DNA from: Brooklawnia cerclae
GTDB taxonomy: Bacteria; Actinomycetota; Actinomycetes; Propionibacteriales; Propionibacteriaceae
NCBI RefSeq assembly: GCF_011758645.1
Contig: NZ_JAAMOZ010000001.1
Span: 744,001 to 808,000 of the forward strand
Direction of reading: 5' to 3'
DNA length: 64,000 bases
Shown here: in pieces, positions 8,732 through 17,766 of the stretch
Position numbering within the stretch: position 1 is the stretch's first letter
Layout: each line of letters opens with the position of its first letter
The notes under the pieces: generated by a model
What the model was told of the DNA's origin: nothing
Databases searched by the model: none
The model's input: the letters and a program-made list of their open reading frames with translations, nothing else
Made by a program: the position numbers and the translations under genes

Positions 8732-8955
8732 GGGGGTTCCCCTCGCCGGAAGCCGGACAGGCCCAGTATGCCCGGTTCGCGGGGCACACTGTCGGCGTAC
8801 GCCCTGCTGATTGCGCACCAGTAGGCCCAAACCCGGCTGGAAAGCGCTTGCTCTGGCGTGTCGATGTGCAGAAATCAGGGTGGACGACGCCTGAACGTCC
8901 TCGGGCGGGGGCCCGGAAAGATGGGCCGGGTCTCGGAGAGCCCGGGAGCCGACGT

Positions 8956-9615
8956 TCAGTCGTCGGCCGGCTCGTCGCTTCCCTCGCCGGCTTCAGCGGC
9001 CGCGCCGAAACCCGTGATCGCGCCCTGATGCCGGGCCGCGATGAGCCTGGCTTCGGTGGTGGAGGGACCGGGCAGCGGGACGAACACGGCGTCCCGGTAG
9101 TAGCGGAGCTCCTCGATCGACTCCTGGATGTCGGCCAGGGCGCGGTGATTGCCGTTCTTCTCCGGGGCGTTGTAGTAGGCCCGCGGGAACCAGCGCTTGG
9201 CGAGTTCCTTGATGGACGACACATCGACATTGCGGTAGTGCAGGTAGCCCTCCAGGGCGGGCATGTCGCGGGCGATGAAGGTGCGGTCGGTTCCCACGGT
9301 GTTGCCGGCCAGCGGTGCCTTGCGGGGCTGCGGCACGTACAACTTCACGTAGTCGAGCACCTGTTGCTCGGCCTCGGCCATGGTGAGTGTGGACGACGCG
9401 AGTTCGTCCAGCAGGCCGGAGGTCTCGTGCATGTTGCGGACGAAGTCGTTCATGTGGTCGAGCGCCTCGGCCGGGGGCGCGATCAGCAGATCGAGCCCAT
9501 CGCCCTTGACGTTCAGGTTTCCGTCCGTGACGAGAACGGCGACCTCGATGAGGGCGTCGTGCGCCAGGTCGAGCCCGGTCATCTCACAATCGATCCATAC
9601 CAGCATGTCGCTCAC
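8956..9615 (-). CDS. orn: Oligoribonuclease
   Basis: Orn is a DEDDh 3'-5' exonuclease that degrades 2-5 nucleotide RNAs and linear di-GMP at the end of mRNA decay. The 219-residue protein has Exo I WIDCEMTGL (Asp9, Glu11), an Exo II region with GNTVGTDRTF, and Exo III HRALADI with the catalytic His and Asp. About 20 acidic residues at the C terminus extend past the core, as in other actinobacteria. The start is the GTG at 9615: a TACCCT -10 box (plus-strand 9629-9624) ends 8 bases upstream with no Shine-Dalgarno, so the mRNA is probably leaderless. Confidence 0.95.
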   Translation of the reverse strand: MSDMLVWIDCEMTGLDLAHDALIEVAVLVTDGNLNVKGDGLDLLIAPPAEALDHMNDFVRNMHETSGLLDELASSTLTMAEAEQQVLDYVKLYVPQPRKAPLAGNTVGTDRTFIARDMPALEGYLHYRNVDVSSIKELAKRWFPRAYYNAPEKNGNHRALADIQESIEELRYYRDAVFVPLPGPSTTEARLIAARHQGAITGFGAAAEAGEGSDEPADD

Positions 9616-9733
9616 AGTGTCCTAGGGTATTCCCCCCAGCCGCAGGCTCGGCCGTTCTCCGTCGGCTCCGGGGCAGCGCCGACTCAGGGTGTACTCTGCG
9701 CGAGCCGCCAGGCCGGACGGGGTACCCGGCCGG

Positions 9734-10966
9734 TCAGTTGTCGGCCTGGAACCGTGCCAGTGCCTCCGGAGTACGCGGCACCCACTTCGCGAGCCACGCA
9801 CCACCGGCCAGCCCCAGGGCGCCGATGACGATGGCTGCGGCACCGAGCCCGGAGAGAGCCGCCACCCCCGAGATGATGAGCGGCCCGATCATCTGGCCGG
9901 AGTCGGCGAGCAGGCGCCATCCGGCGAGGAACTGGGATCGTCCGAATCTCGGCGCCGCGTCCGCGCCGAGGGTGAGGACGATGCCGGAGCTGACACCGTT
10001 GCCGATGCCCAGCAACGCTGCCACCACGGTGATCGAGAAGGCGGTCTTGGCCAGGGGAAGTGCGGCGATGCACAGGGCGAGGGCGAACGCCGTGGGCACG
10101 CAGACCCACCAGCGGCCGAACCTGTCCATGATCGCCCCGCCGGGGAAGAACAGGAGGACGTCGAACCCCATCGACACGGCGTAGAGCAGGCTGACCGTGC
10201 TGGGCGACAGCCCGTTGGCTTCCGCCCAGAGGGGGACGATGGTCTGCCGCGACGCGCGCAGCATCATCAACGCCAGGCACCCGATGCCGACCGTGAGAAG
10301 GGTCGACTTATTGGTGGCCAGCACGGGCAGCGTCCGGGCCGCTTCGCCGGCCTCGTTGACCACCTTGCCGCGGTCGCTCGGCAGGGCGGGAAGCCCCATC
10401 GTGACGGCAGCCGCGACCAGGCTCGTGCATGCCGCGAAGATGAACGCGTCCCTGATCTCGCCGCGCGCGAGCAGCGCGGACGCGGCGAGCGGCCCCACGA
10501 AACCTCCGACCCGGAAGACGCCACCCAGGCTCGACATGCCGCGCGCCCGGTACTGCACGGGGATCGCCTCGGTGAGGTATGACTGGCGGGCCAGGCCGAA
10601 GATCGACCCCGTCGTCCCGTGGATGAAGACGGCCAGCGCCAGCACCGGCAGCGAATTGGCGAGATACACCGCCACGAGCATGAGCGCGTCGAGCAGACAC
10701 GCTGCCACGATGCTGAGCCGCTCCCCGATGCGCACGGCGATCGTCCCCGCCGGCAGGTCGAAGGCCAGCATCGCGATGCCGGGCAGCGCGGTGATGAACG
10801 CGGCGAGCCCGGTCGGGGCGCCGAGTGCGGTCGCCTGCAGGGGGATGAGGGGGATGATGGCGCCGAATCCGATGGACGCCAGCAGCGTGGGCCCGTAGAT
10901 CGCCGTGATGAGACGAGCCCATTGACCGCGGCTGCGAGGTTCTGAAGAGGACGCGTCCAAAGTCAC
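9734..10966 (-). CDS. MFS transporter
   Basis: This inner-membrane protein of 410 residues has about 12 hydrophobic segments and the Major Facilitator loop 2-3 pattern ([16 protein letters not shown]). The hydrophilic middle loop ([13 protein letters not shown]) separates the two six-helix halves. The layout resembles drug/proton antiporters of the DHA1 type, but the substrate cannot be read from sequence. A longer frame reaches 11041; I prefer the GTG at 10966 because the upstream extension is Arg/Pro-rich and not transporter-like. It is followed downstream by orn on the same strand after 118 bases. Confidence 0.8.
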   Translation of the reverse strand: MTLDASSSEPRSRGQWARLITAIYGPTLLASIGFGAIIPLIPLQATALGAPTGLAAFITALPGIAMLAFDLPAGTIAVRIGERLSIVAACLLDALMLVAVYLANSLPVLALAVFIHGTTGSIFGLARQSYLTEAIPVQYRARGMSSLGGVFRVGGFVGPLAASALLARGEIRDAFIFAACTSLVAAAVTMGLPALPSDRGKVVNEAGEAARTLPVLATNKSTLLTVGIGCLALMMLRASRQTIVPLWAEANGLSPSTVSLLYAVSMGFDVLLFFPGGAIMDRFGRWWVCVPTAFALALCIAALPLAKTAFSITVVAALLGIGNGVSSGIVLTLGADAAPRFGRSQFLAGWRLLADSGQMIGPLIISGVAALSGLGAAAIVIGALGLAGGAWLAKWVPRTPEALARFQADN

Positions 10967-11089
10967 GAGGACGAGTCTGGCACGTCCGGGTGGACGACGG
11001 TCCATGCGATTGGGACGCGGACCATGCGGGATCGGGATCACGGAGTTGTTCCATTCGAACCCACGGAACGTGTGTGCGGGGGTTTCGGC

Positions 11090-11098
11090 TGGTACACT
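11090..11098 (+). promoter_or_regulatory. Extended -10 promoter of cold-shock gene
   Basis: TGG followed by TACACT (11093-11098) forms an extended -10 element. Transcription would begin near 11105, leaving a 5' untranslated region of about 140 bases before the csp ATG. Long leaders are typical of cspA-type genes. No clear -35 box is seen. Confidence 0.5.
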
Positions 11099-11245
11099 TT
11101 TCGCGTTGTTGTGGAATTGTCGTTGGCTCTCAAGGTCGAACGCCCGGCTCGCCGGTCGCTCCCCCTCGCAAGGAACGTTGATTGCAGAGCATCACTGGAG
11201 CCTCGCAACCGCAAGGGCTTCCCGTTCCTACAGAGGAGAACATTC

Positions 11246-11452
11246 ATGGCTACCGGTACTGTCAAGTGGTTCAACGGCGACAAGGGCTACGGCTTCATCG
11301 CCCCCGAGGATGGCTCGGCCGACGTCTTCGCCCACTACTCGGCGATCAACGGCGGCGGCTTCCGCTCGCTCAACGAGGGCGATCGCGTGTCGTACGACGT
11401 CCAGCAGGGCCAGAAGGGCCCGCAGGCGGCGAACATCACCGTCCTGCGCTGA
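11246..11452 (+). CDS. Cold-shock protein, CspA family
   Basis: This 68-residue OB-fold RNA chaperone melts secondary structure in mRNA. RNP1 (KGYGFIAPE) and RNP2 (DVFAHYSAI) are both present, as is the conserved start [11 protein letters not shown]. Length is typical. GAGGAGAA lies 6-13 bases before the ATG. It is a single-gene unit with a long leader and its own terminator. Whether it is cold-induced or constitutive cannot be seen. Confidence 0.95.
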   Translation: MATGTVKWFNGDKGYGFIAPEDGSADVFAHYSAINGGGFRSLNEGDRVSYDVQQGQKGPQAANITVLR

Positions 11453-11470
11453 CACCAGCAGATCACTCAC

Positions 11471-11508
11471 AAGGGGTCCGGTCGACAGACCGGGCCCCTT
11501 GTCGTTTC
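11471..11508 (+). terminator. Intrinsic terminator after csp
   Basis: AAGGGGTCCGGTC (11471-11483) pairs with GACCGGGCCCCTT (11488-11500) around a GACA loop, 13 bp with one G-T pair, then a short T-rich stretch. It starts 18 bases after the csp stop. Confidence 0.8.
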
Positions 11509-11539
11509 TGCGTGGGCCGGACGAGGAGTACGACCGCGC

Positions 11540-12328
11540 TCAGAAGTCGACGCCGGCGATAAAGCCCTCAAGACCGCCCAGTGGCTCCAGCATCCAGACC
11601 GTGCCCAGCCAAGCGGCGGCGAGCGTCGCCATCAACCACAGGACAACCCAGCACAGCCCGGGCAGATGGGTAGCGGACGCGAGCTGATCCGCGTCGGAGG
11701 TCGGGGCTTTCCCGCGTGAACGCAACCTCTGCAACTCGATGACCGGCCGGACGGCGCCGAAGAGGAGGAACCAGGCCAGCACGTGCGCCGCACCGGCGCG
11801 CAGGGCGGCGTCCCCCCACCACGAGACCCCTGCCACCAGGGCTGTCGTCACGACCACGGACCACACGCCGAACCCGTTCCGGATGCGGGTGAGCATGAGC
11901 AACAGCAGCGCGACCAGGATCCAGAGCGTTGCGGTGACGTAGCCGAGCCCGGCGAGCCAGGCACATCCGAGACCCACGACGGCCGGAGCCGCATAGCCCG
12001 AGAACGCAGTGAATGCGAAGCCCGGCCCGTTCGCTCGCCCGGAACTGACCGTCACCCCGGAAGTGTCGGAGTGCAGGCGGATCGACTGAAGTCGCCGGCC
12101 GGTGAGCAGTGCCGCGAGGGCGTGCCCGCCTTCATGGGTGATCGTCACGGCATGACGAGTGAGGTGCCATACCGGCCGGATCAGCACGGCGAGTGCCCCG
12201 ATCAGTGCACATAGGAGCGTCGTCGATGCTGCAGGTGCCGCGACCGGTGTCAGTGAGGACTGCCAGATGGCGCCCAGCACGTCGCCGATCGTCCCTAGGA
12301 TGTCGTCGGACGTGTTGGCCGGTGTCAC
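11540..12328 (-). CDS. M50B-like membrane metallopeptidase
   Basis: This 262-residue membrane protein has about six hydrophobic helices and a HEGGH zinc motif (65-69) within THEGGHALAALLTGR, the pattern of the Peptidase_M50B family (site-2 protease-like). An Asp or other third zinc ligand is not obvious. The GTG at 12328 is chosen because the longer frame to 12547 adds a non-membrane, basic N terminus that would overlap the divergent gene at 12413. No anti-sigma factor substrate gene is nearby, so the target is unknown. Confidence 0.72.
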   Translation of the reverse strand: MTPANTSDDILGTIGDVLGAIWQSSLTPVAAPAASTTLLCALIGALAVLIRPVWHLTRHAVTITHEGGHALAALLTGRRLQSIRLHSDTSGVTVSSGRANGPGFAFTAFSGYAAPAVVGLGCAWLAGLGYVTATLWILVALLLLMLTRIRNGFGVWSVVVTTALVAGVSWWGDAALRAGAAHVLAWFLLFGAVRPVIELQRLRSRGKAPTSDADQLASATHLPGLCWVVLWLMATLAAAWLGTVWMLEPLGGLEGFIAGVDF

Positions 12329-12412
12329 GCGATCATGATGCCACCGCCACCTGTCAGCGGCCTGAGAGGCCCGGAGCCGTGGACGGGCGACCGGGCCCGC
12401 GGAGGAGTACGA

Positions 12413-13039
12413 ATGAACACGACAGAGACCGGCACCGCCACGCTGGTGCTCGTCCACATCGTCTATGCCCACCCCAGCGCGGATTCCTTCACCCATGCTC
12501 TGCTGGAGGCGTTCGTAGCAGGCCTGGACGACGCAGGGCACCGTCACACGGTCTCCGACCTGTACGCGATGGGCTTCGACCCGGTCCTCGGCGCGGACGA
12601 ATACGTGCGGGAGTCCGGGTACCGAGCCGAAACCCCGGTGCCGGACGACGTCGCGGCGGAGCAGGCCAAGTTGGACGCGGCCGACGTGTGGGCCTTCGTC
12701 TACCCGGTGTGGTGGACGGACTGCCCGGCGATCCTCAAGGGCTGGTTCGACAGGGTGTGGACGGTCGGATGGGCCTACAAGCCTGGGACGCTGCGCAGGG
12801 CGAGGTCAGCACTCGTCCTGTGCGCGGCTGGCCACAGCGTCGCGCAGTTGCGTGAATCAGGGTGCCACCAGGCCATGGAGACCGTCATGCTGGCAGATCG
12901 CATCCACGATCGGGCTGATGCCGGGGAACTCCACGTGTTCGGAGGCTCGGCCGAGGTCACGGGCGAAGGATGGGCGGTGCGTCGGCAGGAGCACCTGGAG
13001 CACGCCTATCAGCTCGGACGCGGTGCCGGGGCGAAATGA
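12413..13039 (+). CDS. NAD(P)H:quinone oxidoreductase-like flavoprotein
   Basis: The protein of 208 residues belongs to the flavodoxin_2/NQO1-MdaB family, which uses FMN or FAD to reduce quinones or other acceptors in the cytosol. The N-terminal strand VHIVYAHPSADSFTHALL matches the phosphate-binding loop. YPVWWTDCPAILKGWFDRVW is the family signature around the flavin, and AGHS follows. GGAGGA lies 7-12 bases upstream of the ATG. It is divergent from the M50B-like gene with 84 bases between. Physiological substrate not known. Confidence 0.85.
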   Translation: MNTTETGTATLVLVHIVYAHPSADSFTHALLEAFVAGLDDAGHRHTVSDLYAMGFDPVLGADEYVRESGYRAETPVPDDVAAEQAKLDAADVWAFVYPVWWTDCPAILKGWFDRVWTVGWAYKPGTLRRARSALVLCAAGHSVAQLRESGCHQAMETVMLADRIHDRADAGELHVFGGSAEVTGEGWAVRRQEHLEHAYQLGRGAGAK

Positions 13040-13085
13040 GGACGTTGTGGAATGCGCCAGATCTGAGTCAACAAAGGAGATATGC

Positions 13086-13568
13086 ATGAACCTTCTCAAG
13101 CCTGTTACGGTCGCCGCCTCGATTTCATTGTTGGCAGCTTGCGGCGCTGCTCCAGCAGCAACGCCGAGCAGCGATCCTTCAGCAACGGCAACCGTGCTGT
13201 CGCAGTCGGCCGAGTCGTCCCCGGTCGCGCCGTCGCCGACTGAGCCCGCCAACGCCGCGGAATCCGACCAAGAGGCCCTTCGCACGGCAGCGCAGACATA
13301 CTCGGATGCCTATCTGACGGGTGACGGTGACAGCGCGTACTCGTTGCTTTCAGCGCGCTGTCAGGCTCGCATTGAGATATCCGAGTTCGCCAGCATGGTC
13401 GATATGGCCAAGTCGATGTATGGAAGCGCGCTTCCGTTCACGAGCTTTTCCGCTGATATTTCCGGGGACATGGCTCGTGTCACCTATACGTTCAGCGTGC
13501 AAGCCATCAACCAGACAGATGAACCCTGGGTGAAGGAAGAAGGCACCTGGCACGAGGACGACTGCTGA
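13086..13568 (+). CDS. Small putative lipoprotein
   Basis: The protein of 160 residues has a lipoprotein signal with LLAAC (Cys19), then an Ala/Ser/Pro/Thr linker to about residue 60. The globular part that follows (DAYLTGDGDSAYSLLS onward) looks like a small NTF2/SnoaL-like fold: tandem helices around YSDAYLTGDGDSA and a VTYTFSVQ strand. That fold guess is weak. AAAGGAGAT lies just upstream of the ATG at 13086; another ATG at 13082 is out of frame. Function unknown; likely membrane-anchored outside the cell. Confidence 0.68.
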   Translation: MNLLKPVTVAASISLLAACGAAPAATPSSDPSATATVLSQSAESSPVAPSPTEPANAAESDQEALRTAAQTYSDAYLTGDGDSAYSLLSARCQARIEISEFASMVDMAKSMYGSALPFTSFSADISGDMARVTYTFSVQAINQTDEPWVKEEGTWHEDDC

Positions 13569-13972
13569 TAGCTTTCGCAGCAGCGTTACACGAGTTCCTG
13601 GCCGAGGCAGCACAGATCGCTCGCAACAACAGAAGATCCTGTTCGACCATCTTCGGGACGGGGCCGTGGGTGGCCGGTGCTCCGGGCAGTGACGGCGGCG
13701 GCAGGGGATCATGATTCGGGTTCCACCCGGTGGCATACCCCATGTCCGATACTCACGGTAGTGCCGGTACTTACAGAACCCGGGTCAGCTGCGCCCCCGC
13801 CCCCAGATCATGGGAGCGTCGTCCGACTGGAGTGAGTTCCTCCGGGGAACCGGTGCCCTTGGCTCTTGGCATCTGAGCACTGAACCAGTTGCGGTGCTTC
13901 GCACAGATAGTCCTAGGATCCTCACAGAAAGCCCAGCCAAAGCCGGATGGGCTTGCTGAGTAGGGGGTCGGC
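13569..13972. other. Gap without a convincing gene
   Basis: About 400 bases between the small lipoprotein gene and the DUF4041 gene. The short frames here have no recognisable domain, no good ribosome-binding sites and no repeats. Only a possible promoter for the next gene is expected at its right end. Together with its composition this suggests decayed DNA at the edge of an accessory patch. Confidence 0.5.
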
Positions 13973-15307
13973 ATGGGGCTGTTCGACGGCGGCAAGCAGA
14001 AGCGAATCAGTGAGTTGGAGGCTGAGATCGGCCGATACCAAACCGCTAACCAGGAGATGGCGCAGCGAGTCCAGGAGCTTGGAGGCGGCGACTACCTCGG
14101 CTTCAAGCGTGCGATCGATCACGTGCAGGCCGAACATGCCCATCTCGCTCAGGAGCAGGCTGCAGCGGAAGCGCAATTGGCCGATGTGCAGGCGCAGACG
14201 GCCAAGGTTCGTGCGGAACTCGTGGGCGCCCAGGTCAAGCGGGACGAGTTACGCGCTGAGGCCGGGATTCTGGCCGAGAAGGTCGCCCTGCAATCTGACG
14301 GACTCTATGAATACGAGCACCCAGCCGAGAGCGTCATCCGGCTGCAGGACGAACTGCGGGACGTGACATCCCGGGCAAAGTCGATGGTGTCCCGCAAAGT
14401 TGCGACGAGTGCCATCGCGAACTTCACGTTCAACAACTCCGAAGCAAAAGGCCGCAAGTTCGTCGCTGATATGAGCAAGCTCATGCTCCGGTCTTACAAC
14501 GCCGAAGTAGAGAACTGCGTCCTCACAGTCAAGGCCGGGAAACTCGATACGGCGCTGGCGCGGCTGCAGCGGGCGAAAGACCAGGCCGAGCGGCTTGGCT
14601 CGATGATCCACTTGACCATTAACAACGAGTACCACCGGCTCCGGTGTCGCGAACTCGAGCTGTCGTCACAAGTGGCCGACGCTAAGCAGGCACAGAAAGA
14701 GGCGGAAGCTGAGGAACGGGCACGGCTCCGAGAAGAGAAGAAAGCTCAACAGGAACTGGAACGCGAGCGCGAGCGGCTCAAGAAGGAACAGGCTCACTAT
14801 CAGACTGTCCTCGATGAACTCCGCGCTCAAGGACGTGCTGACGAGGCCGCCGAGATGGAGGCGCGGCTGGCCGACATCGGAAAGGCCATCGACAATGTCG
14901 ACTATCGTGCCGCGAACATCCGTGCCGGCTACGTCTACGTGATCTCGAACGTAGGAGCTTTCGGGCCGTCCATGGTGAAGATCGGCATGACGCGTCGGCT
15001 CGATCCGCTGGACCGTGTCCGCGAATTGTCGGACGCATCGGTGCCGTTCAACTTCGATGTACACGCTCTGTTCTTCTCCGAGGATGCTGTCGGCGTCGAA
15101 GCTGAGTTGCATCGCCGGTTCGCAGCCCAGCGCGTCAACCTTGTCAACGCGCGCCGCGAGTTCTTCGCCGTCACCCCGGCCCAGGTGAAGCAGCAGCTCG
15201 CAACGATCGCGGGCAACCTGCTGGAGTTTGTCGATGAACCGGAAGCCGAGCAATATCGCGAGAGCCAACGGCTCCGCGAAGACGGACCGGTTGCCATACC
15301 GGCATAG
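13973..15307 (+). CDS. DUF4041 / T5orf172 (GIY-YIG-like) protein
   Basis: The protein has 444 residues. Residues 1-100 form a Gln/Glu-rich coiled coil, about 110-290 match DUF4041 (IANFTFNNSEAKGRKF, LMLRSYNAEVENCV and a long Glu/Arg/Lys helix), and about 318-410 form a T5orf172/MUG113 domain (AGYVYVISN, SMVKIGMTRR, then the AELHRRFA and REFF segments) related to GIY-YIG nucleases. This architecture is known from phages and phage-derived islands; its activity is not established, and a role in phage competition or defence is only inference. The gene looks less GC-rich than its neighbours and sits beside tRNA-Leu, suggesting transfer. Confidence 0.8.
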   Translation: MGLFDGGKQKRISELEAEIGRYQTANQEMAQRVQELGGGDYLGFKRAIDHVQAEHAHLAQEQAAAEAQLADVQAQTAKVRAELVGAQVKRDELRAEAGILAEKVALQSDGLYEYEHPAESVIRLQDELRDVTSRAKSMVSRKVATSAIANFTFNNSEAKGRKFVADMSKLMLRSYNAEVENCVLTVKAGKLDTALARLQRAKDQAERLGSMIHLTINNEYHRLRCRELELSSQVADAKQAQKEAEAEERARLREEKKAQQELERERERLKKEQAHYQTVLDELRAQGRADEAAEMEARLADIGKAIDNVDYRAANIRAGYVYVISNVGAFGPSMVKIGMTRRLDPLDRVRELSDASVPFNFDVHALFFSEDAVGVEAELHRRFAAQRVNLVNARREFFAVTPAQVKQQLATIAGNLLEFVDEPEAEQYRESQRLREDGPVAIPA

Positions 15308-15329
15308 GCGAGAGTGGAACTATCCAGTT

Positions 15330-15360
15330 ACCACACGCTTCGTCCTACGAAGCGTGTGGT
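15330..15360. repeat. Perfect 14-bp hairpin
   Basis: ACCACACGCTTCGT (15330-15343) and ACGAAGCGTGTGGT (15347-15360) pair perfectly around CCT, 22 bases after the DUF4041 stop. There is no T-run on either strand, so it may be a factor-assisted terminator or a relic of integration rather than a classical terminator. Confidence 0.7.
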
Positions 15361-15449
15361 GATGATGCAGTCAGTCGCCTTCCGTGGGACATACGTGGGG
15401 GAGAAGACCTTCCAAGAGCCTAGATCTCCGTCCCCCGACCCTGCACGCG

Positions 15450-15497
15450 AACAAAAGAAAACCCCCGCTGACTAGGTATCAAACCCAGTCAGCGGGG
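15450..15497 (-). terminator. Intrinsic terminator after tRNA-Leu
   Basis: On the minus strand CCCCGCTGACT (15497-15487) pairs perfectly with AGTCAGCGGGG (15473-15463), followed by GGTTTTCTTTTG. It ends the tRNA-Leu transcript. Confidence 0.85.
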
Positions 15498-15508
15498 CCT
15501 GCAGTCTG

Positions 15509-15594
15509 TGTCCGAGAGAGGACTTGAACCTCCATGCCCTAAAACGGGCACTAGCACCTCAAGCTAGCGCGTCTACCTATTCCGCCACCCGGAC
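15509..15594 (-). tRNA. tRNA-Leu (GAG)
   Basis: On the minus strand the acceptor GTCCGGG pairs with CTCGGAC at the 3' side. The anticodon loop TTGAGGT between GCTAGC and GCTAGT gives anticodon GAG. A long variable arm (TGCCCGTTTTAGGGCA) identifies a class II tRNA, and the T-arm GGTTCAAGTCC is normal. The discriminator is A and CCA is not encoded. Length 86. Confidence 0.95.
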
Positions 15595-15799
15595 GAGTGC
15601 TCGCACCGGTCACCCGGAGCGCCTTGAAACAATAGCATCCTTCCGGGCTCGATCGCGAACCGCAGGAGGGCCGCCGCAACGACGCTCGACGAGGTTCGAT
15701 CAGCGGCATCCGACACGATCGTGTTCCCAGGTCCGCGTGGGCATCCTCGCCGGGTGAGGGGGCGCGTGCCAGTATGGGTGCCTACTCACAGGAGGTGCC

Positions 15800-16063
15800 A
15801 TGCGTGAGCCCCCAACCAGCTACATCGCCTCGTCGCGCCTGCGTCAGGAGTTCGTGCGCGGCGTCGAGTTCGAGGTGAACCAGATCACCATGCCTCGATG
15901 GGTGACCAATCGGCAGGCCCAGAAGGTGCTCACCGAGGAGGCCGAGTACGGGGGCTGGGAACTTGTCCGACTACGTCGGTACCGCGACGGGACGAGGGAC
16001 GCGTGGTTGCGTCGGCGCATCATCAAGGCGCGTCCGACCTACCTGGTCGCTCCTGCCGACTGA
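15800..16063 (+). CDS. DUF5703 family protein
   Basis: This 87-residue basic protein is recognised by its second half, where the segment EYGGWELVRLRRYRDGTR leads into WLRRRIIK, a pattern characteristic of the actinobacterial DUF5703 family. CAGGAGGTG precedes the ATG. In mycobacteria the homologous gene lies in a cluster with uppP and mshC, as here. Biochemical function is not known. Confidence 0.8.
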   Translation: MREPPTSYIASSRLRQEFVRGVEFEVNQITMPRWVTNRQAQKVLTEEAEYGGWELVRLRRYRDGTRDAWLRRRIIKARPTYLVAPAD

Positions 16064-16084
16064 TGCGCCGCGGCGTCCGTCCAT

Positions 16085-16720
16085 CTATGTGGCGATGTCG
16101 ACCACGAGCCGGGCGGGCGATTCGAGCGTCATGACGGCGTAGCCGCGCACTCGGTCGACCCCGATCCAGACGATCGACTGTCCCTCGAACACCGGGTCGG
16201 CGTACACGCCCCGCACGTTGCCGACGGCCGAGTCCGGCTGCAACCCCGAAGGGACATCGGTTCCCTGGGGAGGAATCATCTGCCCCGACAGTTGGACGCG
16301 AACATAGGCTTCCGCGTCCAGCCCTATCGGCTCACCGGATCCCTGCGCGGTGGGGGAGTCCCGGTATTGCACCGACCAGGGGAGATCCTCTGCCCGGCCA
16401 CCGGACAGGTCGATGACGACCCGATCGTAGAGCGGATGGCTGCCCACCCGCAGGCCGGTGATCAGGAAGGTGTCGGCCGGTGTTGCAGGGGCGGACGCGA
16501 GCGGCCCGGTCGTGAACGAGGGCGATGCGGTGGCGCTCGGTGTGACCGGGTCGTTCGGCGTGGTGCTGCCGGTGGAGGAGGACGGGCTGGTCGCCGCGCT
16601 CGAGGACGAGATCGAGGACGGTGCGACCGGTGTCTCGGACGGTGTGTCGCCGGGATCAGAACAACCTGCCAGGGCCAGCATGACGACGCTGGCGCTGGTC
16701 ACCAGATGGCGAGTATTCAT
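16085..16720 (-). CDS. Lipoprotein with AMIN-like domain
   Basis: The protein of 211 residues has a lipoprotein signal ending LALAGC (Cys20), then about 60 residues of Ser/Thr/Pro linker. The C-terminal domain (about 85-210) with GLRVGSHPLYDRVVIDL, a long middle insertion and SPARLVVDIAT matches the AMIN-like fold thought to bind cell-wall components. The mRNA is probably leaderless: TACCGT (plus 16732-16727) ends 6 bases before the ATG. Surface location is inferred from the lipobox. Confidence 0.82.
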   Translation of the reverse strand: MNTRHLVTSASVVMLALAGCSDPGDTPSETPVAPSSISSSSAATSPSSSTGSTTPNDPVTPSATASPSFTTGPLASAPATPADTFLITGLRVGSHPLYDRVVIDLSGGRAEDLPWSVQYRDSPTAQGSGEPIGLDAEAYVRVQLSGQMIPPQGTDVPSGLQPDSAVGNVRGVYADPVFEGQSIVWIGVDRVRGYAVMTLESPARLVVDIAT

Positions 16721-16784
16721 CTCTCAACGGTAGTTCAGACCGTCTTCCGACGAGGGGATTCGGCATGGTTCCCGGTGAGAACGG

Positions 16785-17765
16785 CTACTTGTCGATCGGT
16801 CCTTTCGAGCGTGCCTGGTGAGGGCCGCCCGTGATGTCGTCCAGTGCCTCGACGATGGTGGCGGGGAGATCGTAGGGCTCCGTGTCGAGCAGTTCACCCA
16901 GTTGCTCGGGGGTGCGTGCCCCGAGCAGCGGCGCGGTCACCCCGGGCGCGTCCCTCACCCACAGCAGGGCGACCTGCGCGGGGCTCAGGCTCAGGCCGTC
17001 GGCGGCTCGGGCCACCGCGTCCACGACGGCACGCGACCGCGTGTCCAGGTAGGGCTCGACGAACCACGAGAGGTGATCACGTCCCCCGCGCGAGTCCCGT
17101 GGGACGCCGCGCCGGTACTTCCCGGTCAACACACCTCGTCCCAGCGGGGACCACGGCAGCAGGCCCATGCCGTGATGGTTGAGTGCGGGCAGCACCTCCA
17201 CCTCGGCACGCCGGGCGAGCAGGGAGTATTCGATCTGCCCGCTCACGAGCCTTGCCCGCCCCGGTACCGCGCTCTGCCAAGCCGCCGCCGTCCCGATCTG
17301 CCAGCCGATGAAGTTGCAGACCCCTGCGTATCGCACGTTGCCGGCGTTCACCGCCTGGTCGATGGCGGCCAACGTCTCGTCCAGGGGGGCGTCACCCCAG
17401 GCGTGCACCTGCCACAGGTCGATGTGGTCGGTACGCAGCCGCCGCAGTGAGTCGGTGAGGTCGTCCAGCAGCGCGCGCCGGGACGTGTCGATGCCCTGCG
17501 GCCCGCCGTGGGTGCCGAACCCCGCCTTGGTGGCGATGACCAGGTCGTCACGGCGCAGGTCGCTTCTCATGTACTGGCCGATCAACTCCTCGGCACGCCC
17601 GCCCCCGTAGGCCGGGGCGGTGTCGATGAGGTCGCCGCCGGCCTCGACGAAGTCGCGCAGCAAGGTGCGGGCGACGTCGGGAGGGGTGTCACCGCCCCAG
17701 GTCATAGTGCCCAGCCCGAGACGTCCCACGCTCAGGCCGCAGGCACCCACCTGCCGGCGTTGCAC
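16785..17765 (-). CDS. Aldo/keto reductase
   Basis: This NADPH-dependent TIM-barrel oxidoreductase of 326 residues has unknown carbonyl substrate. The catalytic tetrad is visible: Asp and Tyr in DTAPAYGGG, Lys in ATKAGF and His in WQVHAWG. NADPH-site segments (LLPWSPLGRGVLTGKYR and the C-terminal LLGARTPEQL) are present. The GTG at 17765 is chosen because it follows the uppP TGA by one base, implying translational coupling; the longer frame to 17939 only reads through the uppP end. The uppP-AKR pair recurs in actinobacteria. Confidence 0.88.
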   Translation of the reverse strand: MQRRQVGACGLSVGRLGLGTMTWGGDTPPDVARTLLRDFVEAGGDLIDTAPAYGGGRAEELIGQYMRSDLRRDDLVIATKAGFGTHGGPQGIDTSRRALLDDLTDSLRRLRTDHIDLWQVHAWGDAPLDETLAAIDQAVNAGNVRYAGVCNFIGWQIGTAAAWQSAVPGRARLVSGQIEYSLLARRAEVEVLPALNHHGMGLLPWSPLGRGVLTGKYRRGVPRDSRGGRDHLSWFVEPYLDTRSRAVVDAVARAADGLSLSPAQVALLWVRDAPGVTAPLLGARTPEQLGELLDTEPYDLPATIVEALDDITGGPHQARSKGPIDK

Positions 17766-17766
17766 G

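Noticed and set aside
8831-8955. Possible small gene between the lipoprotein gene and orn
   Set aside because: No start with ribosome-binding site and no domain; looks like ordinary spacer.
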